Positions 1-10,826 of a DNA stretch of 64,000 nucleotides are shown piece after piece. Source of the stretch: Euborellia annulipes (taxonomy: Eukaryota > Arthropoda > Insecta > Dermaptera > Anisolabididae); assembly GCA_023213315.1 (NCBI GenBank), contig JAKCPI010000883.1, forward strand, positions 1 to 64,000, in the 5' to 3' direction. The notes beneath the pieces are model-generated. The model worked only from the letters and a program-made list of their open reading frames with translations, was not told the DNA's origin and made no database searches. A program made the position numbers and the translations under genes. Within the stretch, counting starts at the first letter, position 1; every line of letters starts with the position of its first letter.

Positions 1-646
1 TATCTTCTCCTCCTTCTCCAATGAAGGATAAAAAAAGTCTATCAAAAACATTAATTTTTAATTAATCACTTTGGTTTTTAATGACTAAATACTATCCCAT
101 TTTATTTATCAAAAGTCAAGTTAAATAAGGAAAATAAATAATTCATAAACTTTCTTAGACTTTATCATGATATAATAAACTTGCTGAACAAAGTCTACAA
201 ACTTGAGGAAATTTGAAATGCTCAGTTGACCAGCCAGCTTAAATTACCAATGGAAAGCCTATGGCCAAAGTTTCTCAAGTTCATCCCAAATTTAGATATT
301 TATTTATAACATTAGATAATATTTTATTTTTGTGATTTCCTTTGTAATTATTTATTCATTTTTTTAATTGTAATATATTAGGTAAGATTCTGACATAATA
401 TCAATTAATAAGATAAAAGAATTTTGGTCTTATTATAATTTTATAAGTACAATATTGTTATGTTATACATATAACAATATACGAAACGTTTGTATCAGTT
501 AAAAAATAAAGGTTGTACTTTCATGTTGGATTTATCTTTTTTCAAGAACAAACCCCATTATTATTTATATAGTTTACAGCTGAAGAGTTTGTATTAACAT
601 GACTTTCTATTTTAGGATTGGTCTGGAATGTAATTCTTTCTTTCAG
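1..646. other. A+T-rich flank, no gene seen
   Basis: A+T-rich sequence without a convincing open frame. Its right end carries a pyrimidine-rich stretch and AG (TTCTTTCTTTCAG) that I read as the splice acceptor for the exon at 647, so at least the last part is probably intron. An upstream untranslated exon, if it exists, cannot be placed here. Confidence 0.5.
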
Positions 647-765
647 GTAATAATTCCAAAGATTTCGGTAAATAAGACAGCTCAACATAAAATGAGTAAT
701 ATCCTCTTCTTTTTTCTGCTTATTGCAAATTGTGCAGTCGTTTTTACCGACGAGGATATTGAAAA
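647..765 (+). CDS. Candidate first coding exon encoding a signal peptide
   Basis: Product not recognised. The segment follows a strong acceptor (TTCTTTCTTTCAG) and ends at a consensus donor (GTAAGT at 766). The ATG at 692-694 has an A-rich animal-type context (CATAAAATGAG). It opens 24 complete codons beginning MSNILFFFLLIANCAVVF and followed by TDEDIE: a short polar start, a hydrophobic core of about 14 residues, then small residues and an acidic segment. This is the shape of a secretory signal peptide, with cleavage probably near the ANCA/VV region. The exon leaves two bases of a codon at the donor (phase 2). The 21-nt microexon at 8928 and the candidate terminal exon at 10827 are phase-compatible. 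A hydrophobic run can arise by chance in A+T-rich DNA, so confidence rests on the combination of acceptor, ATG context, signal shape and donor. Confidence 0.45.
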
Positions 766-2480
766 GTAAGTTAATAAAAGGACCAAGAATAGTAAAAGAA
801 AGGTGAGGTGTCCGACACAGGTACCGGCCTTGGCTGTTGAAGGGGAGTCCAAGGGGCCACCCGCTGGAGACTTAATAAAATAATAAATCATTTTGAAATC
901 AATTTAATAAAAATTTAATTAGGTAGTTTTTTTTCGTATAGCTGTATTAAAGCCATTTGCAGTAAGAAAAAAAGTCTCCGACGCTGTATATAAACATAAG
1001 TACATCAAATGGGAGATGGGTTGGGGGGTGTTCCAGCTAATGAGAGTTGGCTAGTTTGCAACGGATCGTAGCCAGGGAACAACGAGCCACGTCCCTAGAG
1101 AGGATCCAGACCCTTGATCGACATTTAATGGCCCCTCAGCCGCCAATTTCCAAATATAATTATAATTCAAACGAACAAATTAACTCCCTTCCACGACATG
1201 GTTCTAATTAACGCCTGAGTTGAGCAAATTTTTTTTCTCCGTTTTCGTTGGTAAGAATTATAAAAAGAAAGTTTTAATAATAATATTAATAATATGACAG
1301 AGGTAGAGGCCTCTCACCTTTGCTAGTAGTCAGGGGTTCGTTCATCTTGCGATGAAAATTATATCTGCTACCAATTAATTTAGAAAAATAGGTACTATTA
1401 ATCAATAGTCTAAATAGCCTCAGAAGCCGAAAAAATAAACTTCTTTTATCCTTACCCATATCCCACATTGTGTGGGAGACGGGAATGAAAAAACTAGCCG
1501 GCTCGTCCAACGATTGATCGTTGATTTAGAGAGGAGGGAGCAGGAAGACTGACATAAAAGGACTAAAAAGGGTGACCCAAGGGCTTTGAAAATCGAAAAA
1601 TCATAAAATCGCAGAAAATATCCATTTTATTTATTTATCTTGCGAAATATTAATTGTATGCAAAAAAGTATTATACACCAGTTGTAGATCTATACAAAAA
1701 AAATACATACATTACTATGTATCCTTTTTTCTTGTACGGCTAAGGATTTTCGAGAAAACCCTGAAAATCACTTATTTTTGCTACAAATCCATGCGACGTA
1801 TCAGACACTCTGTAATGCTGAACAAACGACTTTGATTCTAAGCTTTAGAACGTCTTGTAGACATCACATTTATGAAATTATTCTTAGCAGCGTTTTTGAG
1901 AAAAAAGTTTGATAAAACTACAGGCCCGACTGTCTTAATGTTTAAGAAATTTCAAACCGCTTGGCCTAAAATCATTGTTCATAATTTCCTATCCAGAAAA
2001 TGAAAAGGTCTTGAGACATGTGAATCAGGGCTATACGAGTATCTCGAATTCTTGACTTTATTAAAAATACTTTAAGCGAACATCCTAGAGAAGATTATAG
2101 TAAATTTTTAGAATTTACAGCAATTTTTCTTGGCAAAACACTATCTAGTGGAATATCCGTGTTCCCTTGGCCTTCCAATATACGAGGTGAATGGCAAAAG
2201 CCATTTATTGCTTGCAGTGACGGCGCTAGCTTATTCTCAGCGGGTGGGCGGGAGTGGGGCAAATTTATCCACAGGGGGGGGGAGTCAAAAAAATATTAAG
2301 CTATATCAACAGAGAAACAAAAAATTTGGTGTGACAAATAATTACAAATTTATTTGCCATTCCATAACTTTGCCCTCAAGCTGATTGGAGGGGGGCAGCC
2401 AGGGGGGTGCATTCACCCACCCTCGACCCCTGTAGCGCCTTCTTAGTATCGAAAAAATGAAAATAATTATAACAAACTAT
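766..2480. other. Intergenic or intronic A+T-rich DNA
   Basis: Mostly low-complexity. A less A+T-biased patch at 815-875 is followed by AATAAA-like signals, and an AG at 819-820 would allow a 55-nt intron from the donor at 766; it lacks a pyrimidine tract, so I do not call an exon. A second GC-richer patch at 1015-1140 has no long open frame. G-runs begin at about 2270. Confidence 0.5.
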
Positions 2481-2487
2481 ATCATAA

Positions 2488-3170
2488 GCGTAGCCAGAAA
2501 TTTTTGATTGGGGGGGGGGGGGGTTCAGGATGATTTCTCCCCCCCCCCCCGACTAATGGGTCAGTATATGGCGTCTAATAAAATATATGACTACCCCCCC
2601 CCCGTACCGGTTCGTGCCCGCCCTTCCCTAATTAGGTGCTACAATTTTTCATTCAACTCGTTTCAGGCAATCAAAAAACCCTTGACTTTTTATGTTTAGT
2701 CTCATCACGGATCTCCTTAAGAAGAAAAAAAATCTTTATTTGGAAATTACTTTATTACTACTTAAGAAAAAAATATTTTTACTTTTACAGTTTTAATTTT
2801 ATACTTCTTTTATACATAAGAAAAAAAAATAATAAATTTATTTATATAAAATTTTTTATTATTTTTCATTTGCGAGATTTAATCAATTTTAATCGGCTTT
2901 AATTTTTTAAAAAGCAAAACAAAAATCAATTCTTTTCAATGGGAAAATTCTGAATTTTCTTGAATTTTTTGCGTTTTATTTAATTTTTTTTTAAAGCTAG
3001 AGAATATATTTTACTTTCTCTTACCATATAAATGAAATATATTATTATAGAGAGAAAGTATTTTGTATTATAGAGCTTAAATATCGAGTCATGGCTTGGG
3101 TCCAATGGGGGGGGGGGTTTGAACCCCCAAATCCCCTCCCCCCCCGTGGCTACGCCTATGATCCGTAGGC
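2488..3170. mobile_element. C/G-homopolymer MITE fragments
   Basis: At 2488-2600 a terminus reading GCGTAGCCAGAAATTTTTGA precedes a 13-bp G run and a C run; a similar terminus recurs at 46806. At 3072-3165 the text GAGTCATGGCTTGGGTCC, poly(G), then GTGGCTACGCCTATG is homologous, inverted, to 19150-19228. A terminal palindrome of family R1 (CTTTCTCTTACC ... AGAGAAAG) lies at 3003-3062. The GGCGTA/TACGCC type ends match the hAT-type MITEs seen with duplications elsewhere in the window, but no paired ends or duplication are visible here. Confidence 0.5.
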
Positions 3171-3885
3171 CTAACAAAAATTGGGTACGAGAAAGTGTGA
3201 CTGTCGCACAGCACACAATTTCCCCTTACCTTCGCTAATCAAAAGTTGTGTTCTGTGCTTGTCATACCAGGTTTTTCGTGTCGACATATATTTAGTTTCC
3301 GCCAATATATTATAATTTATAAGTATGGGAAAATATTTATATTTTGTACCCATGGCAACCATTTCTCCTCCTGATCTACTCGAAAGAGGAGCTTTGAGCT
3401 TAGGCAACCAAAAGGCTTGGTTTTATGAAATTTTATTTTAAAAGTAGCTTTCCTCTTTCAGTTGCATTAAAAAAAGATGATTTATTTATTTTAAAAATAT
3501 TGGTTTGGTTTAGGAACCGACCGAATATTCGGTTTCGGTTAAGGTTTCGGCCGAAACTAAGATTGAGGCCAAATATTCGGTTTCGGTTTCGGCTGAAAAT
3601 CTTGTTTCGGTCGGACCCTAGTTTGGTTGACTAACAATTGTAAGCTTAAGAGCCTCTCGAGCAGATCAGGCACTTGTGGCGCCCACTGTACAAGAGTAAA
3701 GCGGTCTTCAGAAAATTTCAATGGCAAAATGAGAATATACATTTTAAAGAGCATCTAAAAAATAATTGTTTTTTCAATTTTAATCAAAATCGTTGAAGCG
3801 AATTTTGAGAAAATCGAAAAAAAGTGCATCAGAAAAGTACTAGTACTTTTTGGCCTATTTTGTTCAAAAGCTTCCTGCCACGTCC
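3171..3885 (+). repeat. Family R1 copy, interrupted by a hAT-type MITE
   Basis: This diverged R1 copy starts with a decayed hairpin (GTGTGACTGTCGCACAGCAC ... CTTGTCATACCAGG at 3193-3272). It continues with CGACATATATTTAGTTTCC, CCATGGCAACCATTTCT and the block ending in GTACTAGTACTTTTTGGCC. It is split by the 110-bp element at 3511-3620. Short open frames inside it match the same segments of other R1 copies and are not genes. Confidence 0.7.
3511..3620. mobile_element. hAT-type MITE, 110 bp, TCGG-rich family
   Basis: Ends TAGGAACCGACCGAA and TTCGGTCGGACCCTA are inverted-repeat related. It is flanked by a perfect 8-bp duplication GTTTGGTT (3503-3510 and 3621-3628), the hallmark of hAT transposition. 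The interior is runs of GGTTTCGG. A longer member with its own 8-bp duplication is at 6902-7266; diverged halves occur near 47205 and 47592. It has no coding capacity and must have been moved by an unseen transposase. Confidence 0.85.
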
Positions 3886-4119
3886 TAAGGGGGTAGCAAA
3901 CTTAAATATAAAATTTCATCTTCCTAGCTAAAATCACCTCCGATTTTACTGAAACTGGAATATTCTATGCGTTTTAACTATCTACATATTGTTAAGGGAT
4001 AGGGTCTTAAAAAAATTTAGAAAATTCAAAAATAGAACCACTTTAAAGCAAATTTTCCAATAAAATGTATTTTTCTCTATATCTCTAAAACTGTTCCTTT
4101 ATATATTTATGCTCCCGGG

Positions 4120-4279
4120 TTGCAGCGCCCTTTGGCCAACCGCCCCCCCCCCCTCCCAGGCATCGGTTTGGGGGATTATTTACGTGAATGCCCGGAATTA
4201 ATATAAAATAATTACAGCCAAAATACCGACCCCTAAACCAATTCCAACGCCCCCCCCCTAGAGCGGGCGCTGTTGCAAT
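4120..4279. mobile_element. Possible C-rich MITE
   Basis: Ends TTGCAGCGCCC (4120-4130) and GGGCGCTGTTGCAA (4265-4278) form an imperfect inverted repeat around C runs. No target duplication is evident. Another C-rich stretch follows at 4360-4412 (GCGCCCGGGGCC and a 15-bp C run). Confidence 0.35.
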
Positions 4280-4688
4280 AACAAAAAAGAAAAATATTTA
4301 ATATTGTTTTTTAGATAAGTTTGTTATTTTTTTTTTTATTGAAAGCCCCTTTCTTTATGCGCCCGGGGCCGTCGCCCCCTCGCCCCCCCCCCCCCCCTTG
4401 CTGCGGCCCTGCGTGTCAACATATCGCCTGTTGAGAATCATAGTGCGAAAGCCCGAAATTCAACAATTAGAGAAAAAGTTCTTGAAAGTTTTAGAGAAAA
4501 GAGGATTCTTGAAAGTTTTATAAACATATAAATAGCCGGGCAATCAGTGCCGCAACAAGGGAATATTTTATTGGTGCTGGGTAGGCAGCCAGGATTAGAA
4601 ATAAAACACAAATTTTATTTCATTCTGCTCGTCTAATCGAAACATTTGCTGTAACATCATTTTGTTTTGAAACAAAGTATATTTGCTA

Positions 4689-4937
4689 TATGGACCCTGT
4701 TACGCATTGGTATGTCAAGCGCCAAAAAATTAAAAATTGAATTAAGCACGAAATATTGTTTCAAATGCTATAATTAATAGTATTTTTTTATGAAAATATG
4801 ACCTAAAAAAATTTATATTTAATGTTACTTGCACAATTGACAAAAAAAATTATATATAAAAACAAAAAACTTTAATGTTAATTTTCTCACAACTCGGTAG
4901 CTGGCGCTTGCAACACTAATGCGTAACAGGGTCCATA
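4689..4937. mobile_element. TA-flanked MITE (Tc1/mariner-type duplication)
   Basis: Inverted termini TATGGACCCTGTTACGCA and TGCGTAACAGGGTCCATA are perfect over 18 bp. Each is flanked by TA (4687-4688, 4938-4939), as expected for Tc1/mariner targets. A related but longer, interrupted copy starts at 18083, so this 249-bp form may be an internally deleted derivative. Confidence 0.8.
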
Positions 4938-5018
4938 TATAATTATACATTGTAATAAAAATGTTTAAAATATCACAACAAATAACATCGTATTGTTATA
5001 ATTTACATCTGCTCAGTC

Positions 5019-5052
5019 CTGAGGAAGGGGACGATTAGCACACAAAACGTCG
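5019..5052 (+). repeat. CTGAnGA...CGAAACGT-type motif, variant
   Basis: CTGAGGA, then AGGGGACGATTAGCACAC, then AAAACGTCG. This is the weakest fit, with AAAAC in place of GAAAC and a poor internal stem. It lies at the inner end of the right arm of foldback FB1. Confidence 0.4.
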
Positions 5053-5909
5053 ACGAGCAGAATGAAATAAAATTTGTGTTTTATCCTGGCTGCCTACCCA
5101 GCACCAATTATATACACAGTCTTCAGCCAAAGAAAATATTATCTTGAAATATTTTGTTTTTTTATTGTAACGATAGCGTTTCGATTACCAAAAGTAAGTG
5201 AAAATTGAGTACCGTGCGGTCAATCACACCAGATTTTATAATATACTTATGGGATCATAAATATAGGATTTTAATTTATATAATTCAATCCTATTTGAAT
5301 CCATAAAAATTTATGAGAAAATATAGAAATTTTTTTAGATGTAATCAGGCATTAAAAATAAAACAAGAATAATAAATTAAAAATATCACCTAATATTGTT
5401 CAATATAAATTTAACTAGACTTGTAAAAACGAATAAAAATAAATCTAATAATACAAAACAAATATAAATCTCTGAAGATGAACAAATCGAACGACGCTCA
5501 ACCAACAACACATGAATAGGCGAGAAAGAGATAAAGTAGAGCGCTACTTTTGCACCGAGAAAGAGAACGAAAACACCATAGTTATATTCATTGACTCCTA
5601 TCCCCACACTCTCATATGCAGAGGATTCTAGAATCATCTCCATCAATTTTGATGAAAAAAAATTATCTATTTACTCACACTCATGTTAAATTATCTTTTT
5701 AATTTGATATTATTTTTTCATTTTGTATACAGATGAGAATACTTATAAAACGAAAGAGCTTATTCAAAATAATTAATAATAAAATCATTTTCATTCTATA
5801 TTTAATTCATAAGAGTCCGTCTTTTTGCGATTATGTAATAAAAATGAAAAGGATTAAAAAGGAAAATAAATACCTAGGAAAGTGAAGATAAGGTTGGAGG
5901 TCGGCGTTT

Positions 5910-6079
5910 TTAAAATGGAAATAATCGTGGAGAAAAGACATCGTGGATCAGTTGTCGAGGTTGCATCCTTCGGTGCTTTTTAATCAGGCGAGAGCGGAGA
6001 GCATTTCTTTTGCTAGCTTCTTCACATGTTGCTTGCTCACTGGCCGTCAGGCTCTTACTGAAGGTGGCGACGCCGGCAA
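5910..6079 (-). CDS. Candidate C-terminal coding exon (unrecognised)
   Basis: Product unknown. Reading the minus strand from an acceptor-like site (TTTCGCTTGTTCCACACTAG at about 6080-6099), one frame is open for 56 codons to TAA at 5910-5912. It includes the segments TFSKSLTASEQATCEEASK and KHRRMQPRQLIHDVF. The segment is less A+T-biased and not visibly repeated elsewhere in the window. There is no ATG start, so it could only be an internal or terminal exon. GC-richer DNA keeps frames open by chance, so this remains a candidate. A TGA bounds the frame upstream. Confidence 0.25.
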
Positions 6080-6171
6080 CTAGTGTGGAACAAGCGAAAC
6101 AATAGTGTCACGTGATATCAATGTTGCTCTGCTATTGGTCAAAAAATCCATTATTGGAATTAATTTAAAAA

Positions 6172-6265
6172 AAAAAATCTGGTGCGACTGGTCGCACAGC
6201 ATAGAACTTTCTCTTACCTTCGGAAATGAAAAGATGTGAACTGTGCTTGTCACACCAGATTTTTT
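6172..6265 (+). repeat. R1-type hairpin
   Basis: AAAAAAATCTGGTGCGAC ... CTTTCTCTTACC, CTTCGG-type loop, then decayed complement ending GTCACACCAGATTTTTT and GTGTCGA. It corresponds to the first part of family R1; the downstream sequence diverges from other R1 copies after GTGTCGA. Confidence 0.7.
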
Positions 6266-6532
6266 GTGTCGAATAGTTATTGACATCTATGGAATTTTTT
6301 TTACACTTAAATGAGTTTTTTTTTTTATACATTAGGAAATAAAATAAATTATTTTTATACACAATGATTAATAAATCGAAAGGTTATTCCTTTAAAAAAA
6401 ATATTTTTTTATATATTTCAAACACAATAAACATAGGGAAACAGGGAATTAATTTTTTTAAATAAAGAATTATATTTATCATGGGGTTGGGGGGTGTATT
6501 GGTTCATTAAGTAATTATGAAAAACATTTAAT

Positions 6533-6640
6533 CAAGTATTTATCAATTTAAATAAGCGAAAAAGGTAGGTACTGCTCAAGGCCTTGGGTACTGCCGGGAG
6601 GTATCTACCTTTTTCGCTTATTTAAATTGATAAATACTTG
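6533..6640. repeat. Perfect 36-bp inverted repeat (hairpin)
   Basis: Arms at 6533-6568 and 6605-6640 are perfect complements over 36 bp (outer end CAAGTATTTATCAATTTAAA, inner end GCGAAAAAGGTAG). They surround a 36-nt loop containing AAGGCCTTGGG. Perfect arms imply recent origin or ongoing conversion. No duplication or coding capacity is visible. Confidence 0.85.
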
Positions 6641-6901
6641 GTTATTTGTTTTTCTTAATTTTTTTAAATTAATTATTTCAATTTATAATATTTATTTAAA
6701 TTAATTTCAATTTTTATTTTTAATAATTTTTATAAGATGTCTTAATGAAGTTGCTACCTTCGAAAACTGAAGGTTTTTTCCATGGAAGAGGGTTTCTGCA
6801 TTACAAACTAACTATAGGTCAACTAGCTGACTCTAACTGATGCAATCGGCCCTGAGAGGATTTCGGTGTCTGTATTGAAGTTAATAGCTCTGTTTTATAA
6901 T

Positions 6902-7266
6902 TAGGAACCGACCGAATATTCGGTTTCGGTTACGGTTTCGGCCAGTTTCGGCCAAAAATCATGGTTTCGGCCGTAGTTTCGGTTTCGGCCAAAAAGTAGC
7001 CGAAACTTTCGGCCGGCCGAAACTTGAGTCTTAAAAAAAAAGGTCAAATGATTTGCACTTGAAGGAGAAAAAATTTTTGTCTCCTAAAAAAAGGTAAAAT
7101 GATTTTCATGGAGGGAAAAAAATTTCAAAAAAAAAAATATATAAATTTTTTTATAGGAAACACAAGTTTCGGTTTCGGTTACGGTTTCGGCCGAAACTAA
7201 GGTTGAGGCCGAATATTCGGTTTCGGTTTCGGTTTCGGCTGAAAATCTTGTTTCGGTCGGACCCTA
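6902..7266. mobile_element. hAT-type MITE, 365 bp, TCGG-rich family
   Basis: Ends TAGGAACCGACCGAATATTC and TTTCGGTCGGACCCTA match those of the 110-bp element at 3511. It is flanked by a perfect 8-bp duplication TTTATAAT (6894-6901 and 7267-7274). Both ends are arrays of GGTTTCGGYY around a purine-rich centre. It is non-coding. The 110-bp copy looks like a deletion derivative of this form. Confidence 0.9.
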
Positions 7267-7274
7267 TTTATAAT

Positions 7275-7897
7275 GACGTTTCTTTGAATTTCCTTTTGTC
7301 TTCGTTTTTTTTTTTCAAAACATAATTTTTGAGTTTTCAAAATTCATTTCATGTTTGAAGTCCAGACTATGAATCGAATTGAGTTTATTTTTTTGAATTC
7401 ATTATCAGAATCTAAATTAAAAAACGCATTTGCCTCTCATCTAGCAATTCAATATCAACATGTTTCAATTGATCTTTAATAATTAAACATTTTAAACAAT
7501 TAATAAATACTGATATAAGTAAATAACTTTTATTCGTTCCGGTTTAAAAAAAATCAGAGAAATAACAACAAAGTTAGATAGGAAATCAAATTTGCCAAAT
7601 CAATGAGGAAAATAAATGCCTAACCCAGATTTCAATCAAATCATTGAAAGCGTTTTTATGACATCAATAATTTGGTATTTTATCCTTTAGAAAATGAATT
7701 TAAATATTTTTGTTGACTTTATCAACATGGGAAAAAATTTATTGGTAAAAAAATCGAAATCAAATTAATTCATGCCTTTAATATTGCCCAAAGTAAAGAA
7801 ATGAAATGAATCGAGATCTTATTATTAAAGGGGATGTTTGATTTAAAATTTTATTATTAACTAATCTACATTTATTATACACTACACTTTAATAATA
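7275..7897. other. A+T-rich DNA, nothing recognised
   Basis: I see no open frame, repeat termini or RNA-like structure here. Confidence 0.6.
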
Positions 7898-8115
7898 AAA
7901 AAAATCTGGTGTGATGGCGCACAGCACACAACTTTCTCTTACCCTTCGGTAAGAGAAAGTTGTGCATCGTGCTGGTCACACCAGATTTTTTGTGTCAAGA
8001 TATATTTATTTAGTTTCCCATAGCACCTTTCATAGCAAACTTGCATTTTAAATGTTGACTGCTTGAAATAAACTATGGTTATTTTTCAAAATTTTAATCT
8101 CATATTTGGACATTT
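7898..8115 (+). repeat. Family R1, 5' part with near-perfect hairpin
   Basis: Hairpin at 7899-7990 (AAATCTGGTGTGA ... CTTTCTCTTACC, CTTC loop, GGTAAGAGAAAG ... TCACACCAGATTTTTT). The R1 body follows (TTTAGTTTCCCATAGCACC, AAATGTTGACTGCTTGAAAT, CATATTTGGACATTTTATAC) and stops near 8115. It appears to be 3'-truncated. Confidence 0.8.
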
Positions 8116-8927
8116 TATACACAATATAAAATCCTATAATTTCATAATTCTTTAGTTATGTGGGTATATTGAATCCTAAATACTAAATCTGCCGATTTTC
8201 TAATTAAATAATAGAGAGAGAAAAAGAAGGAAAAAAAATTTTAGGCCTATACAATATTATCCATGTGTAATTATACAAATTATATCCTTAAATAAAACAC
8301 ATAAATAGATTAACTTTAAATACATTATGAAAAAAATTAAAATTTACTGTTCACATGCAATCAAAAGGGGCTTATAATTTTAATAGAGTAAAATTAAAAA
8401 AAAAAAAACACAGCTCAATAAACAAATGAATAAACGATATTTTTATAGAGAGATTTTGTTATAAACGGCCAATTAAAATTAAAACTGATAATTTTGCATT
8501 TTCATTTGCAATGCTTAACCAATTGCTAACAGAAATAATTTATGGATGTTGATGTTCATCGACATCGAGACTCTCAAATCAGATTAAACCTTCGGCTGAC
8601 TGACAAAAAAAAAAAGCAAAAAAACAATATAGTATATTTATACAGTATATGAGCTACACTTTTATTTTTACAAATTTTGAGGGATTGTTTGGATTTGGAT
8701 ACTTCTTGTGACTGAGTGAGTGTAAAGACGTACGCGCACATTACTACAAAGTACTCTAGGCATAAGAGCAATAAAAAAAAAATATTAGGCTCGAAAAATG
8801 CGTAACGTTAAATTGGACTACTTGTTAGTATTTGGAGCCTGACTACGGTAGGCTAGAGTGCCCGGGATTGTTATTATTTTATTTTTTTAATTAAAACTTG
8901 TGTCCTCACGTTATTATTTTCTTTCAG
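8116..8927. other. A+T-rich DNA upstream of microexon
   Basis: No open frame of note and simple A/T runs. Its last 40 bases supply the pyrimidine-rich acceptor for the 21-nt exon. Confidence 0.5.
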
Positions 8928-8948
8928 CTACGGTCGCGGTTTCTCCAG
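8928..8948 (+). CDS. Candidate 21-nt microexon
   Basis: The 21 bases CTACGGTCGCGGTTTCTCCAG are flanked on the left by TTATTATTTTCTTTCAG, a near-ideal acceptor, and on the right by GTGAGT, a near-ideal donor. The length is a multiple of three, so inclusion keeps frame, and the sequence is GC-rich against A+T-rich surroundings. In the phase left by the exon at 647-765 it completes an AAC codon and reads YGRGFS, leaving two bases. Other phases read LRSRFLQ or TVAVSP. The protein family is not recognised. The alternative is a chance pairing of splice-like sites. Confidence 0.4.
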
Positions 8949-9129
8949 GTGAGTATGATCCTAGCAATCCCTTCATTTTCCTGATTCAATCCCAGGTATT
9001 GAAGCAGATGGTCCCCAACCTTCTGAGTTACCATTTAAAAACAAATCTATATTTACATTTCAGCGTGCTTCGATATCTATAGATATATAAGTTATTACAT
9101 TTTTGTAAAAAATTAAAAATTGTAAGGTT

Positions 9130-9160
9130 CTGAAGAAGGCATAATTGTGCCTAAACGACC
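9130..9160 (+). repeat. CTGAnGA...motif, solitary copy
   Basis: CTGAAGA, A, a 4-bp stem GGCA/TGCC around TAATTG, then TAAACGACC. It matches the pattern found in the foldback arms except that the GAAAC box reads TAAAC. No inverted partner was found nearby. Confidence 0.5.
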
Positions 9161-9170
9161 ATCGTAAACC

Positions 9171-9197
9171 TAATAATAATAATAATAATAATAATAA
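9171..9197. repeat. (TAA)n microsatellite
   Basis: Nine tandem TAA units, uninterrupted. Confidence 0.95.
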
Positions 9198-10826
9198 ACC
9201 TCTTATAATAAATTTATTGATAAATAATTTATTTTTAAAAAACTCACTGTCCATCCAGAGAAGCGACCGAGTAAAGGAGCATCTTACTTGTTAGAACTTG
9301 AACAATATTAACTCACCGGTCCAGCATCGTCAATAATTAATTAACTATATATTTATCGTAAAGTCAGTTTTTATTTTTTTAAATTCCCTTATGTGGGCTA
9401 GGTTCCCCAACTAGAACACAAAGGGGTACTTTTTATCCTTTTCTTCCATCTAAGTTAGGGTGATAAAAAGTTCGTAATAAAATTAAAAAAATAAAAATAA
9501 ATAAAAAAATATCCCTAATCCGTAAGTTTATAATTTTATTATCTTTTTGTTTCAAAATCTTGGGGGGGTGGCATGTCCCCCTCCGCCTCAAATCACGTTT
9601 CTCTCCTAATTTGCTAATTTTTATTAATCAGAGAATCTTCTCGGTAGCCATAATTAAAATTTGACTGTAATAATTTATTGTGACTAAATTTATGATATCA
9701 AGTAGGCCTATAATCACCGTGAAGCGGTAGCGGAAGCGAGCCTACATTTTGAAAAATAATAAAAGTTTATCAAACACTTTGAATAAAAAAAAAAAAAAAT
9801 TATATTAATATTATGAATTCTCTCTGGATTTTTATTAGGATTTTTTTCTGTTAGGTTGAGTGTGCTCTGATACTTGAATATATAGAGTACAATATCGATG
9901 TTGTTGAAGTCCAAGGGCTTCAAAGGCCTTAAGTCAAAGGCACCTCTGTGTTTGACATTTCCAGTCTAGATAAAAGATTATCAGCGACACAACAAGTCCG
10001 AACACGCACACGATTGCAATTGAATCTTTCCATTGCTCGTCGGAATCTTATCATTTTCCTCTTTTTTTCTATAGTTCAAATTTAGTTCAATTTTTTTCTC
10101 ATATTCCTCCGGTATTTCTCCCCCCTCCATCCCACACAGCTATCTAGATCTGATGTTTATTTATTTATCTGGCACAAGGGCGCGGTTTGTGATCTCGTAA
10201 ATCCTACTCTTTGTCGCTTTTGTCCTCTTTTTATCTCTTTCTCTTCACGTTCATTGCTTATTCAACAATTCTAAATTTCTTTGAAATCCGAATGTTTAAA
10301 GACATGATTTGATGTGCGCGAATAACAAAAGAGACTGAACTAAATTCAATGGAAAGGAAAGGTAAATACTTAAACAAATAAGTTATTTATTTGATAATTT
10401 AAATTCAGACTCTTAAATTAATCGGAGAATTTAAAATTTAAGAAATTAAATAATCTTCTTTCTTCTTCCTCTCTAAGATGTGATTTATCATTATACGATT
10501 TTGGTAGAATTTTTGAGCCTTCTTATTAAACAATAAATTACCTGATACGAGCCCGAGTCAATGGCAGAATGTACAAGGTGCCAAATTGCCTTTGCAGAAT
10601 AATCTTTAATGTATTCTAAGTGTGTTTAACGTTTATGGGCCGACACTGCGCTTTATAGTTGAGTTAATGTATTTCATATTAGGGGAACATTAAATCGCTG
10701 TCCTAATCTTTCCATACGCGAGGCTTTCTTTAATAAGATTCTTATTCTTACTTGATATTGATATTTATCAAAGAACTAGTTTGAACATTTATTTTAGGAT
10801 AGAATTTTTTTTTATTTCATTTACAG

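Larger units (their letters stand above)
4571..5107. mobile_element. Foldback element FB1 with nested MITE
   Basis: Left arm (from TTGGTGCTGGGTAGGCAGCC) and right arm (ending GGCTGCCTACCCAGCACCAA) are inverted repeats of about 60 bp, running inward to CATTCTGCTCGTC. The right arm is preceded by a CTGAGGA ... AAAACGTCGAC variant (5019-5052) of the motif shared by foldbacks FB2-FB6. The loop contains the TA-flanked MITE at 4689-4937. No protein is encoded. Confidence 0.75.
8949..10826. other. Putative intron with simple repeats
   Basis: Contains a second acceptor-like site at 9062 (TTTACATTTCAG), a CTGAAGAAGGCA...TGCCTAAACGACC motif (9130-9160) and a perfect (TAA)n run at 9171-9197. The rest is A+T-rich with T-rich and AT-rich runs and one GC-richer patch at 10530-10660 with no convincing frame. 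Confidence 0.4.

Noticed and set aside
5989..5994. FSPRL in the minus frame as a pyrokinin neuropeptide
   Set aside because: No Gly amidation signal or basic cleavage site follows, and it is near the end of a weak candidate exon; coincidence likely.
9060..9082. Second acceptor-like site after the microexon
   Set aside because: Leads to a stop within six codons in the compatible phase; could be terminal but nothing supports it.
9171..9197. CRISPR array or satellite
   Set aside because: Simple (TAA)n run; no spacer structure anywhere in the window.
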